The position numbers were made by a program, and so were the translations under genes. This document shows positions 52,459-62,037 of a stretch of DNA of 64,000 bases, piece by piece (within the stretch, counting starts at the first letter, position 1; each line of letters opens with the position of its first letter). The DNA is from Bacillota bacterium (lineage in GTDB: Bacteria; Bacillota_I; Bacilli_A; RF39; UBA660), in NCBI GenBank assembly GCA_021771185.1, contig JAETPN010000001.1, positions 130,366 to 194,365 on the forward strand. Direction: 5' to 3'. Under the pieces are notes generated by a model, which saw only the letters and a program-made list of their open reading frames with translations, searched no databases and was not told the DNA's origin.

Positions 52459-52968
52459 TTATAATTCTAATTCATCAATTTCATCAATAACTTCAAGTTG
52501 TGCCTCTACAATATTTTTAAGACGTCTTTTAAAAGTATGTACATTACGTCTTAATGTGGCTGCACTATCTTCTGTTTTTTCAGCACGAAGTAAGGCATCA
52601 TTTACAATACGTGTTGCATTTTTCTTGGCGTTATCAACAATAGTTTCACATTCTTTATGAGCTGCCATACGCATTTGATCTGAGGTTTTTTGTGCCATCA
52701 TAATGGCTTTATTTAAAGTTTCTTCGGTTCTCCTGTATTGTTCTAGTTTTTGTTTTAAAAGAACATTTTCTTGTTTTAAAGCATCATTACCAGATGTATT
52801 TTGTAACTGTTCTGTTAAAGACTTAATTCGTTCATCACGAATTCGTATTTCTTCATTTCGTTTATTTAATTCAGCAACCATATTCTCAACCTTATGAATC
52901 ACTTGATCTAAGAATTGGTTCACTTCTACAGGATCATAACCACGAAGTGTTCGATTAAACTTTTCCAT
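52459..52968 (-). CDS. divIVA: Cell division/polarity protein DivIVA
   Basis: A 169-residue protein from ATG 52968 behind TGAGGT (an earlier ATG at 52992 lies close to a TATAAT and lacks a site). FNRTLRGYDPVEVNQFLDQV is the membrane-curvature-binding N-terminal domain; a long coiled coil follows to residue 120, and a helical C-terminus. It marks poles and septa. Order sepF-divIVA-ileS is conserved, with ylmG and ylmH missing. Confidence 0.93.
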   Translation of the reverse strand: MEKFNRTLRGYDPVEVNQFLDQVIHKVENMVAELNKRNEEIRIRDERIKSLTEQLQNTSGNDALKQENVLLKQKLEQYRRTEETLNKAIMMAQKTSDQMRMAAHKECETIVDNAKKNATRIVNDALLRAEKTEDSAATLRRNVHTFKRRLKNIVEAQLEVIDEIDELEL

Positions 52969-53036
52969 ACCAGACCTCACAATCTTTGGCATTAGTCCAT
53001 ATTATAGCATGCCTTTTCCTTTTATTCAATACCTAA

Positions 53037-53450
53037 TTACCATTCAATATTAATATCTGTATTATCATGGATGTCTTTTCCTTCGGTTTCATCTGTGATC
53101 TTTCCTTGGACATTAACATTATTTGGTGTACATAAGAAAATACCGCCACCAATCTTCTGTAAATCTCCACCAATTGCGTAAATCGTTCCACTTAAGAAAT
53201 CAACAATACGTTTGGCTTGATCACTGGTCACACGTTTTAAATTCACAACCACTGTATTTCTATTTTTTAAATGGTCTACAATTTGTTGAGATTCAGAATA
53301 AGCGCGTGGTTCAATTAAAATCATTCTTGTTCCTCCACCAGCTTCTTCAATTGCCTCTTCTGGGGTACTATTATAATAAGCGTCTTCTTGCCCTGTACCA
53401 CCAAAAACTTCTTCATCTGAAGTAATCCATTTTTTAATATTTAGACCCAT
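53037..53450 (-). CDS. sepF: Cell division protein SepF
   Basis: A 137-residue protein that tethers FtsZ rings to the membrane. The N-terminal MGLNIKKWITSDEE can form the amphipathic membrane-binding helix. The conserved SepF domain has ILIEPRAYSESQQIVDHL, NTVVVNLKRV, AKRIVDFLSGTIYAIGGDLQ and GGGIFLCTPNNV. Followed closely by divIVA (45 bp plus start choice). Confidence 0.94.
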   Translation of the reverse strand: MGLNIKKWITSDEEVFGGTGQEDAYYNSTPEEAIEEAGGGTRMILIEPRAYSESQQIVDHLKNRNTVVVNLKRVTSDQAKRIVDFLSGTIYAIGGDLQKIGGGIFLCTPNNVNVQGKITDETEGKDIHDNTDINIEW

Positions 53451-53521
53451 AATTATTCCTCCAATACCATATTCTCTTCCATTTTATCATAAAATGATTA
53501 AAAAATAAATGTTTTTCACGA

Positions 53522-54160
53522 TTATTTTACGACAACTGTTCGTTTTATTGTTGTTGATTGATCTTTACTTGTTGCTGTATAGGTAATTGTATAAGTTCCA
53601 GGATTATTTATCGTGGTAACCACAACACCATTCTGATCTTCGATCTTCGTTTCAATCTCTGTAATTTCATTTCCTTGTTGATCATACGCTACAACACCTG
53701 GATCTACAAAAGTACCAGACACCGTCATTTCTGCTTCTCCTTTTAAAATAACAACTGGAGCACTTAAATTAATGTTATCTTTTCCATAAGCAATGGATAA
53801 AGTATAACGATAAGCCCCTTTTTCATTTTTAATTGTTATAAGCGTTCCTACTTTGGAAAAAGGTTGATTTGTTTTAGTATCCATCAATTGATTATCTTTA
53901 TCTCCAGAAATATAACCACCATTCATTAAATCATGAAGTGAAACAACAATACTTTCCCCCTCTTTTGGTAAAGCATATATATTTTCAGCAGCCCAATTTC
54001 TTGCGGCTGAAATGATATTTTTTTGTTGGGTTTCTGAGGTTTCCTTGCGTACATTTTGGATCGCTGCTGTAATACTTGTTCCAACAATAATTCCAAGAAA
54101 TGAAATGACACAAATCACTGCTAGTAATTCAATTAAAGTAAATCCTTTTTTATCTTTCAT
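53522..54160 (-). CDS. Type IV prepilin-like protein with a C-terminal Ig-like (DUF5011) domain
   Basis: A 212-residue protein. The N-terminal KKGFTLIELLAVICVISFLG is a prepilin cleavage/methylation motif with E at position +5 and the hydrophobic helix. The C-terminal 75 residues (EAEMTVSGTFVDPGVVAYD, PGTYTITYTATS) are a DUF5011/HYR-type Ig-like repeat used in surface proteins. A pilin fused to such a domain could be a pseudopilin with an adhesive tip. No pilus assembly ATPase or prepilin peptidase is in the window. Confidence 0.85.
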   Translation of the reverse strand: MKDKKGFTLIELLAVICVISFLGIIVGTSITAAIQNVRKETSETQQKNIISAARNWAAENIYALPKEGESIVVSLHDLMNGGYISGDKDNQLMDTKTNQPFSKVGTLITIKNEKGAYRYTLSIAYGKDNINLSAPVVILKGEAEMTVSGTFVDPGVVAYDQQGNEITEIETKIEDQNGVVVTTINNPGTYTITYTATSKDQSTTIKRTVVVK

Positions 54161-54205
54161 ATGATCACCTTTTTATATTATAAACCAAACACAACTTTAA
54201 AAGCA

Positions 54206-54232
54206 AGAAAAAGAGTGCTTAAGCACTCTTAA
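54206..54232 (-). terminator. Terminator of lepB
   Basis: AAGAGTGCTT/AAGCACTCTT is a perfect 20-nt palindrome, with T run on the minus strand, overlapping the lepB end. Confidence 0.75.
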
Positions 54233-54740
54233 TTTTCCCAAAGTTCGTAAATGGAAATAAAACAAAATTACTAGATCCCTCGATTTGTTTTTCACTTATA
54301 AGTCCTAACACACGACTATCACTAGAATTACCCCTATTGTCTCCTAAAACAAAGTAATATCCATTAGGTATTTTCTCTTCTACAACAAAATCATTCGTTT
54401 TTGTTTCCTTTGGTAAATAATTTTCTTTAATATATGTTCCATTAATATATAAACGATTATTTTTATACTCTACAGTTTCTCCAGGTAAACCAATTACTCT
54501 TTTAATTAAATGATCTTTTTGATAATGAAAAACAACAATATCAAATCGTTCAAAATTATGATCATATTTTTTTAACAATAAAATTTCTTTATGTTTTAGT
54601 GTAGGATCCATACTATGACCATTTACCCGAATAGGTGTTACAAGAAAAGTACGAATGAAAACAACAATGATGACAATCACAAGATAAGGAATAAGCTCTT
54701 TTACCATTTTTAACAGTTTATTTTTTGTTTCTTGACGCAT
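54219..54740 (-). CDS. lepB: Signal peptidase I
   Basis: A 173-residue membrane peptidase from ATG 54740 behind GGAGGAG. One membrane segment (about 15-33), catalytic serine in NGHSMDPTL, catalytic lysine in LIKRVIGLPGETV, and box E VLGDNRGNSSDSRVLG. It cleaves Sec signal peptides on the outside. Placed after rplS as in many Bacilli. Confidence 0.95.
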   Translation of the reverse strand: MRQETKNKLLKMVKELIPYLVIVIIVVFIRTFLVTPIRVNGHSMDPTLKHKEILLLKKYDHNFERFDIVVFHYQKDHLIKRVIGLPGETVEYKNNRLYINGTYIKENYLPKETKTNDFVVEEKIPNGYYFVLGDNRGNSSDSRVLGLISEKQIEGSSNFVLFPFTNFGKIKSA

Positions 54741-54819
54741 GGAAATCTCCTCCATTTTATATTATTTATTTTACTACAATTTTTTTCTCATTTCAACGAA
54801 AAAAAATAAGACATACATC

Positions 54820-55179
54820 TTATTTTCCTGACGCTTGATTTTTTTGTCTTTCTTTAATTCTTGGTTGACTTACTAGGTTTCTAATATAACCTAATTTAGC
54901 TTGACGAACTTTACCAGTACGTACTACTTCAAGAGAATCAATCACTGGACTGTTCATTGGGAAAGTACGTTCTACACCTACTCCACCAGATACTTTACGA
55001 ACTGTAAATGTTCTTCCAATTCCTCTTCCTTGAATAGCCATAACCAATCCTTCGAAAGCTTGAACTCTGTGTTTGTTACCTTCAACGATTTTTACACCAA
55101 CACGAACGGTATCACCAACACGGAATTCTGGTAAATCTGTACGAATTTGTTTTGCTGTAATTTTTTCTACTAAATTCAC
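54820..55179 (-). CDS. rplS: 50S ribosomal protein L19
   Basis: A 119-residue L19. [40 protein letters not shown] and [14 protein letters not shown] are diagnostic; the C-terminus [13 protein letters not shown] is basic. L19 lies at the 30S-50S interface. Start is GTG or ATG-like region at 55179 after AAAGGAGAGAG. Separated from trmD and rimM by two unrelated genes. Confidence 0.97.
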   Translation of the reverse strand: MNLVEKITAKQIRTDLPEFRVGDTVRVGVKIVEGNKHRVQAFEGLVMAIQGRGIGRTFTVRKVSGGVGVERTFPMNSPVIDSLEVVRTGKVRQAKLGYIRNLVSQPRIKERQKNQASGK

Positions 55180-55184
55180 AATGT

Positions 55185-55250
55185 CTCTCTCCTTTTCGTT
55201 ATCGTAATCATAGTCAAAATCTAATACCAGCGGATTACACGATGTTAATT
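55185..55250 (-). promoter_or_regulatory. Candidate L19 leader
   Basis: Between a TATAAT-like -10 (about 55247) and rplS, ATCGTGTAATC and GATTACGAT can pair around CCGCTGGTATTAGATTTTG. A conserved L19 autoregulatory leader is known in Bacilli; the match here is by position and stem only. Confidence 0.45.
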
Positions 55251-55322
55251 ATAACATATTCCTTATTCATTTTCAAGCATTTTCTATTATTTTATTCAAT
55301 TCACAAAATAAAAATGAAACCT

Positions 55323-55655
55323 TTATTTTTTGATTGTTTTCTGTAAAAATATTTTTTTAGAAAAGCCACCCTTTTTTTCTCGTTTTTCTTCCATTATAGA
55401 AAGCACTGTTTCTAAATTAGAATTTTCTATAAAACTAAGTGTTGTAATAATTTCCAACATATCTGCTAATTCTTCTAAACGTTCTTCTCTATTACTAGCG
55501 TTTAAAACTTCATGATACTCTTCCAATAATTTTCGTTCTAATTCTACTTTAAATTCAGTTTCATTTAAAATTTTAATAAACGGAATTTCTCCATCTTTTT
55601 CAATAATTTCTGGGATGTTATCTCTTACAAGTTTGTTATATATTTTTTCATTCAT
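55323..55655 (-). CDS. MazG-like nucleotide pyrophosphohydrolase
   Basis: A 110-residue protein from ATG 55655. KIYNKLVRDNIPEIIEKDG is the common start of this phosphoribosyl-ATP/MazG-like family, and LLEEYHEVLNASNREERLEE plus ELADMLEIITTL give the acidic EExxE...ExxD metal site. It probably hydrolyses non-canonical NTPs or similar. Follows the unknown 151-residue gene at once. Confidence 0.85.
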   Translation of the reverse strand: MNEKIYNKLVRDNIPEIIEKDGEIPFIKILNETEFKVELERKLLEEYHEVLNASNREERLEELADMLEIITTLSFIENSNLETVLSIMEEKREKKGGFSKKIFLQKTIKK

Positions 55656-55656
55656 T

Positions 55657-56112
55657 CTATCTACTCTTACCCCTAGTTTCTGTATACATATTTTCTTTTT
55701 CATTGATATAATATGCTTTCATTTTTAATTCATGTTCTAATAAATCTAATTTTTTTAATAATAATTCTGTATAATGTTCATCTAAGTATTTTGCATATTT
55801 TGCTTTAATGATTCCACGAAAACGCATCACATCATTTAAAACAAAACCAATGAAATCCCCTGACTCGCCATTATCATCATCTAAAAGAGACATTAAATAC
55901 TGGATATAACCTTCCAATTTCCTTCCGGTTTTTTTCTTGACAATTCGTTCGACAAAATTTTTACTATTGATTGTCATCTCACGAACTTCTAATCCCGTAT
56001 ATTCCGAACTATTTTTTGGATGAATATGAAATCCATTCGTTAATTTATCTGGATTAATATCAATTTTATTCTTTTCATATTTATTACGAATAAGTACATA
56101 ATGTCTATTCAT
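55657..56112 (-). CDS. Unknown protein in the trmD operon
   Basis: A 151-residue cytoplasmic protein. It starts MNRHYVLIRNKYEKNKIDIN, has a helical middle (GRKLEGYIQYLMSLLDDDN, RGIIKAKYAKYLDEHYTELL) and a basic end. I do not recognise the family. It begins 4 bp after trmD, so it is in the rimM-trmD operon, between trmD and a MazG-like gene. Confidence 0.65.
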   Translation of the reverse strand: MNRHYVLIRNKYEKNKIDINPDKLTNGFHIHPKNSSEYTGLEVREMTINSKNFVERIVKKKTGRKLEGYIQYLMSLLDDDNGESGDFIGFVLNDVMRFRGIIKAKYAKYLDEHYTELLLKKLDLLEHELKMKAYYINEKENMYTETRGKSR

Positions 56113-56116
56113 AAAA

Positions 56117-56785
56117 TCATCTCTTTTCTAGTAAATCTGGTCTTCTTAATTTTGTTCGTTTTCGTTGTTCTTCATAACGCCATTCGTTAATGTTTTTATG
56201 ATGCCCAGAAAGTAAAACAGCAGGTACTTTCATTCCACGAAAGTCTTCTGGTTTCGTATAGACAGGATAATCAAGAAGGTTTTCATGGAATGAATCTTGG
56301 ATATGGGAATCTTTCGCAATCACGCCATCCAGTAAGCGAACGATACTATCGGTAATCACCATACTTGCTAATTCGCCACCCGTTAAAACGTAGTCTCCAA
56401 TACTAACTTCCATATCCGCAAGACTTCGAATTCGTTCATCAAATCCTTCATAATGTCCACAAATAATAATTAAATGTTTTTCTTTGGATAAATCATAGGC
56501 CTTTTCTTGCTTGTAAGGTTCTCCTTGTGGTGTCATTAAAAGAACTTTACTCTCTTCGGTTTTTAAATCTTCTACGGCATCGAAGATGGGTTGTGGCATC
56601 AAAACCATTCCCTTTCCACCACCATAACCATAATCATCTACTTTTTTATGTGGATCTTTAGAATAAGCCCTAATATCATGCACATTAATTTGGACATGAT
56701 TTTTTTTCCTGGCACGAGCTATAATAGATTCATTTAAAAATCCTTCAAACATTCCTGGAAATAAGGTTAAAATATCAATCTTCAT
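56117..56785 (-). CDS. trmD: tRNA (guanine37-N1)-methyltransferase TrmD
   Basis: A 222-residue SPOUT methyltransferase that makes m1G37. [53 protein letters not shown] and [16 protein letters not shown] form the SAM-binding knot. Its start overlaps the end of rimM by 11 bp. The stop codon is TGA, evidence for the standard code. Confidence 0.97.
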   Translation of the reverse strand: MKIDILTLFPGMFEGFLNESIIARARKKNHVQINVHDIRAYSKDPHKKVDDYGYGGGKGMVLMPQPIFDAVEDLKTEESKVLLMTPQGEPYKQEKAYDLSKEKHLIIICGHYEGFDERIRSLADMEVSIGDYVLTGGELASMVITDSIVRLLDGVIAKDSHIQDSFHENLLDYPVYTKPEDFRGMKVPAVLLSGHHKNINEWRYEEQRKRTKLRRPDLLEKR

Positions 56786-57266
56786 GAATTAATCCCTCGA
56801 TTTCTTTAATTTTAATATAATGTTCATTGATGTTTACTTCTTCAATAAATTCATCCACAAAAGGAATCATATTTTTGTGGTTTCCTTGAACTACTAAAAT
56901 TCTTCCTACTTTATTGGTTAATACATCCGTCACTTTTCCAATCATACGATCACTTACAACATCTAGGTTTAATAAGTCTTCTGTAACATACCCATCAATT
57001 TGAAGATCTTCTCGATTTATATAAATATTTTCACCCTTATATTTTAGGACTTCATTAATATCAGAAATACCTTCAAATGTAACCATATCATAGTTTTTAT
57101 GCACACGGTAAGTACGCATTACTTCTTTGGTTTTATCTTTTCCGATATAAAAGATTCTTCCCTTTTTAAATACTTCTTCTTTATATAAAAAGTCACTTAA
57201 AATACGAACTTCACCTTTAATTCCATGAGTATTTACAATTTTACCAATGTATACGTACTTCATCAT
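56775..57266 (-). CDS. rimM: Ribosome maturation factor RimM
   Basis: A 163-residue protein for 30S maturation. [20 protein letters not shown] is the RimM N-terminal signature, [20 protein letters not shown] the middle and a PRC-barrel with [20 protein letters not shown] the C-terminus. It overlaps trmD and follows the methyltransferase gene by 4 bp. Confidence 0.95.
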   Translation of the reverse strand: MMKYVYIGKIVNTHGIKGEVRILSDFLYKEEVFKKGRIFYIGKDKTKEVMRTYRVHKNYDMVTFEGISDINEVLKYKGENIYINREDLQIDGYVTEDLLNLDVVSDRMIGKVTDVLTNKVGRILVVQGNHKNMIPFVDEFIEEVNINEHYIKIKEIEGLIHED

Positions 57267-57270
57267 TCAC

Positions 57271-57996
57271 CTACTTATCAAATTCATATAAAATAATACT
57301 TGTCGCAACAGCAACATTTAAGCTCTCACAAGTTTCTTTCATATCAATATATAAATAATCGTCACAAAGATTTAAGATTTCTTCTCGAACACCGTTTCCT
57401 TCGTTGCCCATTATTATAGCAAACTTATCTCTTTTTGGAAAGTCTTTTACGCTTTTTCCATTTACTACCTTTGTTCCTAGAACAGGAATATTTTGTTGTT
57501 TTAATATTGAAATACATTCTTCTAAATCTTGTTCAATGATTTGTTGGTGAAATAGCATTCCTTGACTGGAACGAATGACTTTAGGATTATATACATCAAC
57601 ACAGGTTTTACTAACAATGATAGAATCAACATGAAACGCAACAGAACTACGAATGATCGTTCCTAAATTTCCTGGATCTTGAATACCATCTAAAAGAAGT
57701 AAACGACTCCCTAGATGATGTTCTTCTTTTTTCTTACATACACCAAGGACCATTTGAGGTGTGTCTACATCACTTAAAGATCGCATAATTTCTTTACTTA
57801 CAACCATCACTTCTACATCACAAAGGATATTTATTTCTTCTGTTAAAATTAAGGTACAAAGTAAGTTTGCTTTATAAGCCTCTTCCACTAAATGTTTTCC
57901 TTCAATTAAATACATACCTGTTTGGTCTCGATATTTTTTCTTTTTTAATTTTCGTAACTTTTTTATTTTTTCATTTTCTAACGATGTATAAACCAT
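57271..57996 (-). CDS. SpoU/TrmH-family RNA 2'-O-methyltransferase
   Basis: A 241-residue SPOUT enzyme. LLLDGIQDPGNLGTIIRSSV, FAIIMGNEGNGVREEIL and ETCESLNVAVATSIILYEF are the three SpoU motifs. The N-terminal part (KIRKLRKLKKKKYRDQTGMYLIEGKHLVEEA pattern, read as an L30e-like substrate-binding domain) is typical of RlmB/YsgA-type 23S rRNA methyltransferases. In the same operon as rimM. Confidence 0.9.
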   Translation of the reverse strand: MVYTSLENEKIKKLRKLKKKKYRDQTGMYLIEGKHLVEEAYKANLLCTLILTEEINILCDVEVMVVSKEIMRSLSDVDTPQMVLGVCKKKEEHHLGSRLLLLDGIQDPGNLGTIIRSSVAFHVDSIIVSKTCVDVYNPKVIRSSQGMLFHQQIIEQDLEECISILKQQNIPVLGTKVVNGKSVKDFPKRDKFAIIMGNEGNGVREEILNLCDDYLYIDMKETCESLNVAVATSIILYEFDK

Positions 57997-58048
57997 AGTC
58001 TCACCTCTGTTTCTATTGTACCAAAATAGGCCTTTTTTTTCAATGTTC

Positions 58049-58076
58049 TAAAAAAGCAACACCTTTAGTGTTGCGT
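58049..58076 (-). terminator. Terminator of the 58065 gene
   Basis: GCAACAC/GTGTTGC stem, five-base loop, six T on the minus strand, overlapping the stop. Confidence 0.75.
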
Positions 58077-58661
58077 GCAAGTATAACCTTGATTTGTATA
58101 ATTTTTTTGTAAATCATCGATGGTTATATTTTTTACGGGTTCTAGTGCTGGTAATCCTTTGGTTGTTAAACTAGCTTCATCAACAGATTCATAATAAATA
58201 TCCTGATGATATTGAAATTCCGTCGTCCCTGGAATGGTAGATACAGTAAGACCTTCTAGTCCATTATAAGCTGTATATAAGTTCGTATAATTTTGAACCA
58301 AAGTATCAAACGCACCTTTTCTGGTTGGATCTGTATAGGTTACTTTTACATCCAAGGTACTAGTATTAATCGTATCATTCACGAAATAAGAAGTTAAGGT
58401 ATGGGTAACAAAAACATTATTCTCAGATACTGCTTTCGTACATGAAATTTCCACTTCATTTTTAGTAATTTCTTCTGCTACTTTTTCCTCTTCGACCTTT
58501 TCTTCCACTACATGATCTTCTTGTTTTTTTTCTGTATTAAATTGGATGATTGAATCTCCTCGACTTACCATTCCTACCCAATCAAATTTGATAGCTGTTA
58601 TTACGATTAAAAAAAGACCTAAGATTGTCGCTAGTATTCTTGCGATAACTACTTTATTCAT
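58065..58661 (-). CDS. Membrane-anchored protein of unknown function
   Basis: A 198-residue protein with one membrane segment at about 7-27. A Glu/Lys/Val-rich linker (VVEEKVEEEKVAEEI) leads to an external domain with C74 and C195, and a pattern of alternating strands (HTLTSYFVND, LDVKVTYTDP, ITIDDLQKNY) that recalls DUF1307/YehR-type lipoproteins. Single gene with own terminator. Confidence 0.6.
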   Translation of the reverse strand: MNKVVIARILATILGLFLIVITAIKFDWVGMVSRGDSIIQFNTEKKQEDHVVEEKVEEEKVAEEITKNEVEISCTKAVSENNVFVTHTLTSYFVNDTINTSTLDVKVTYTDPTRKGAFDTLVQNYTNLYTAYNGLEGLTVSTIPGTTEFQYHQDIYYESVDEASLTTKGLPALEPVKNITIDDLQKNYTNQGYTCTQH

Positions 58662-58738
58662 GAAATCACTTCCTATTTTAATTTATTATATCATGGATTA
58701 TTTTGATTGTAAATTATAAAAAGCACTAGATCTTCGAT

Positions 58739-60025
58739 CTAATGCTTCTCTTTTTCTTTGACCGTTGTAATGGTTTTATTTGAAAAATCTAATTGTTTAA
58801 TTAATTGTTCTAAATCTTGTATATTCAAACGTTTAATTTCATCCACTACATGATCCATTACTTTACCTTCACGAATCATATCTGACATAATTTTATGATT
58901 CATACTATAAATATGATCAGTCATATAAATATTATTACTAATAATTACTTTCTTTGCACGTTCTAATTCTTCCTCCGTACACGATAAATGATGAATCATT
59001 TCATCGATTTTTAAAATCACTTCTTTCGTGTTCTTCGTTTCTGTACTAATCATGATTAAAGCATGGCGATTCGTATAAATGACATCATATCCAAAACTTT
59101 CGGTAATGATATTTTGTTCTTTTAACTCTTCCACCACTTGTGATGTTTCACCAAATTTTAGATCTAAACAAATATTTAAATATTTTTTAAAATCACGTTC
59201 TGTTATATTTTGTAACTGTTCCATATTTATTTTATAAGCAACCGTAACCTTTGGAATGGTAATATCCATATATAAATCTTCTTGTTCCTTATATACTGTA
59301 TCAGGTTCATCTACAAGTTTAATTTTCACCGCATCCATTTCCTTCGTTTCACGGTGACTTTGTTCCTCACGAACTAGTGAGATAATTTCTTCTGGTTCTA
59401 CATCCCCAGTCACTACTAAAAACATATTGCGTGGATGATAAAAAGTATTGTAACACTCATACAAAATATCTTTGGTAATTTTTTGAATACTTTGAACCGT
59501 TCCACCTACAGAATAACGAATGGGATGTTTTTGGAAACTATTAAATAATGTTGTTTCATATAGTTTCCAATAAGGATCATCATCATACATCAAAAGTTCT
59601 TGTTTAATAATTCCTTTTTCCTTTTCCACATTTTCGTCTGTAAAATATGGATGTTCAACATAATGAAGTAAGTATTTTAAATTTTCTGTAATATCTTTCG
59701 TTCCTTGAAATAAATAAGTTGTTTTATAATTCGAAGTATTCGCATTAGCACTTGCACCATGACTTGTGAAAAATTCAAAAGGATCACTACCATCTTCTTG
59801 TTCAAATACTTTATGTTCTAAGAAATGCGCGACGCCATCAGGAACTTTGACAAATTCTTTTTTTCCAAATGGGACAAATTCATTATATACAGATCCTAGT
59901 TTTGTAGAATAGGTCGCATATACATTATTTCCATGATGATTAGGCGCAACAAAAATTTCTAATCCATTCTCTAATCGTTCATGATAAATCGTCGTATCTA
60001 AATGATTCAGTTCAATTTTATTCAT
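58739..60025 (-). CDS. ymfH: M16-family zinc peptidase (YmfH-like)
   Basis: A 428-residue protein from ATG 60025 behind GAAGGTGAT. The inverted zinc motif HxxEH is HFLEH in DGVAHFLEHKVFE, with the third ligand Glu about 75 residues later (EKGIIKQELLMYDD). It pairs with the YmfF-like protein upstream; in Bacillus the two are neighbours and YmfF/YmfH resemble the two halves of M16 peptidases. Substrate unknown. Confidence 0.92.
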   Translation of the reverse strand: MNKIELNHLDTTIYHERLENGLEIFVAPNHHGNNVYATYSTKLGSVYNEFVPFGKKEFVKVPDGVAHFLEHKVFEQEDGSDPFEFFTSHGASANANTSNYKTTYLFQGTKDITENLKYLLHYVEHPYFTDENVEKEKGIIKQELLMYDDDPYWKLYETTLFNSFQKHPIRYSVGGTVQSIQKITKDILYECYNTFYHPRNMFLVVTGDVEPEEIISLVREEQSHRETKEMDAVKIKLVDEPDTVYKEQEDLYMDITIPKVTVAYKINMEQLQNITERDFKKYLNICLDLKFGETSQVVEELKEQNIITESFGYDVIYTNRHALIMISTETKNTKEVILKIDEMIHHLSCTEEELERAKKVIISNNIYMTDHIYSMNHKIMSDMIREGKVMDHVVDEIKRLNIQDLEQLIKQLDFSNKTITTVKEKEKH

Positions 60026-61283
60026 GATAATCACCTTCTAACAAAAAGATTGTATCAAGATGTACATGTTTCGCAAAACGAATCACATCATCTTTTGTTA
60101 CCTTACTGATGTTCTCAATTCTCTCTTCTACAGGATCTGCATCTAAATAAACATAAGAAATATAGGTTGAATTAATACTTGCTGGGGAATCAAAAAGTCC
60201 TTGACAACCACTAACATAAATAACCCTAGCTTTTTCCATATCCTCTTCACTGAATTTTCCTTGTGCGATATCTTTCATTTGTTTTTTGATTAAAGAAACG
60301 GTCTTTTTATAATTTTCCTTATCAATTCCCGCTTGAATAGTTAATACCGAATTTAGGTTTTGATAACGGGAAGAAACGCTATAACATAAAGAATTTTTTT
60401 CACGTACTTCACGGAACAGTTTTGAATCTGGACTTGCACCTAAAATTAAATTATAAATATACCCTGCATAAATACGATCCTGAAGATTTAATTCTCCTAC
60501 TTTACATCCAATCACTAATTTACTTTGTTTTGTATCTTTTTGTTCCTTGACACTTTTTGAACGCATACGAATTTTCTTGTGTGTAAGATAATGACTTCCT
60601 TTTTTTCTTTTTAACGTATTAATCTTAAATGAATCACTAAATAATTGTTTGATTTCGTTTGGATCCACATTTCCACAAACAAAAATATCAATAATATCAC
60701 TATGAATCATACTTTTATAATATTCATAAAGACTAGCTGGCGTAATCTTTTTTAAATCTTCGATGTATCCCTCACTCGCAAAAGATAGTGGTAAATTCTT
60801 ATCCATTTCTTCCATCATTCTTAAAGCTGCATAATGGTTTGGATTATCTTTGGCAGAAATAATTTCTTCTTCTAATGCTTTATAAATCAAATCAAAACTT
60901 TTTTGATCAAATTGTTGGTTCTTGACATTAGGATGAAATAAAAGTTCCATTAAAAAATCAATCGATTTTTTTAACATTCCAGGTTCTGTATATTTTTCAT
61001 TTAAAAATTCTGCGTTTAACATACTAATAATATAATTTCCCGAAAGAACCGTTGAATTTCGACACGATAAGTTATATAAATTTTCCGTTTCGATCACAAT
61101 TTCCCTACGACTTTGATACTTTTTAGAAGACTCTAGTAAGATATCATTTAAAAAATTACGAATCGTAATCTCTTCTTTTTTGATTGGTCTTTTAAAATTA
61201 ATTCGTACATTTACGGATTTAAAGTGATCAGTTTTAATGACATGAATATGGTAAGAACCCATGTCAAAGTTTGTATAATTCAT
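60018..61283 (-). CDS. ymfF: M16-family protein without the zinc motif (YmfF-like)
   Basis: A 421-residue protein from ATG 61283 behind AAAGGTGG. M16 fold segments are present (RNFLNDILLESSKKYQSRRE where HxxEH would be; FRVREKNSLCYSVSS-like EVREKNSLCYSVSSRY). No HxxEH, so it is the non-catalytic partner and probably forms a heterodimer with the active subunit encoded 8 bp overlapping downstream. Confidence 0.9.
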   Translation of the reverse strand: MNYTNFDMGSYHIHVIKTDHFKSVNVRINFKRPIKKEEITIRNFLNDILLESSKKYQSRREIVIETENLYNLSCRNSTVLSGNYIISMLNAEFLNEKYTEPGMLKKSIDFLMELLFHPNVKNQQFDQKSFDLIYKALEEEIISAKDNPNHYAALRMMEEMDKNLPLSFASEGYIEDLKKITPASLYEYYKSMIHSDIIDIFVCGNVDPNEIKQLFSDSFKINTLKRKKGSHYLTHKKIRMRSKSVKEQKDTKQSKLVIGCKVGELNLQDRIYAGYIYNLILGASPDSKLFREVREKNSLCYSVSSRYQNLNSVLTIQAGIDKENYKKTVSLIKKQMKDIAQGKFSEEDMEKARVIYVSGCQGLFDSPASINSTYISYVYLDADPVEERIENISKVTKDDVIRFAKHVHLDTIFLLEGDYHE

Positions 61284-61321
61284 ATTATCACCCACCTTTA
61301 GTATATACTATAATTTTTATT

Positions 61322-62023
61322 TTAAACAATGGAATCTAGGACAAGTTCCATCATACGTGTAAAACTTTTTTCGCGTTCATTACTGGTCGTTTCTTCTTTT
61401 GTAATTAAATTATCAGAAACTGTTAAAACGCACGTTGCACCTTTTTTTAACACTTTCGCATTGTGAAATAAAGCAAAACTTTCCATTTCAACAGCAACAC
61501 AATCTTTTTCTTCATACATCTTCACTGGATCAACGATTTCACCATAAAAAACATCACTCGAATATACACGACGTTCACTTAATGGAAATCCTTTTTGTTG
61601 TGCCGTATTTTTTATTCTTTGATTTAATAAATCTGAAGACGTTAAAACCTTATCTTCACAACCATTTTGCATTTTAGCATAACTAGAATCTGAATAACAT
61701 TCACGAACTAAAATAAGGTCATAAAGATGTAGTTCTTTGGTATAAGCACCACAAGAACCAATACGAATAATATGGTCAACATCATAAAATTTAAACAATT
61801 CATAAGAATAAATTCCCATACTAGGGCATCCCATACCACTAGCCATTACCGTCACTTCTTTGTTTTTGTAAGTACCAGTATATGCGAGCATTCCACGAAC
61901 TTGATTTACTAATTTTACATTTTCTAAATAATTCTCCGCAATAAACGTAGCACGCCTAGGATCTCCTGGCATAATTACTGTTTTTGCGATATCTTTCTTT
62001 TCTGCCTCATTGTGTGGTGTCAT
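61322..62023 (-). CDS. deoD: Purine-nucleoside phosphorylase DeoD
   Basis: A 233-residue hexameric-type enzyme. VIMPGDPRRATFIAENYLEN, GMGCPSMGIYSYELF, IRIGSCGAY, VAVEMESFALF and VSDNLITKEE (catalytic Asp) match DeoD. It phosphorolyses purine nucleosides; together with pdp and cdd it indicates nucleoside salvage. Confidence 0.96.
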   Translation of the reverse strand: MTPHNEAEKKDIAKTVIMPGDPRRATFIAENYLENVKLVNQVRGMLAYTGTYKNKEVTVMASGMGCPSMGIYSYELFKFYDVDHIIRIGSCGAYTKELHLYDLILVRECYSDSSYAKMQNGCEDKVLTSSDLLNQRIKNTAQQKGFPLSERRVYSSDVFYGEIVDPVKMYEEKDCVAVEMESFALFHNAKVLKKGATCVLTVSDNLITKEETTSNEREKSFTRMMELVLDSIV

Positions 62024-62037
62024 TTTCTTTTCCTCCT

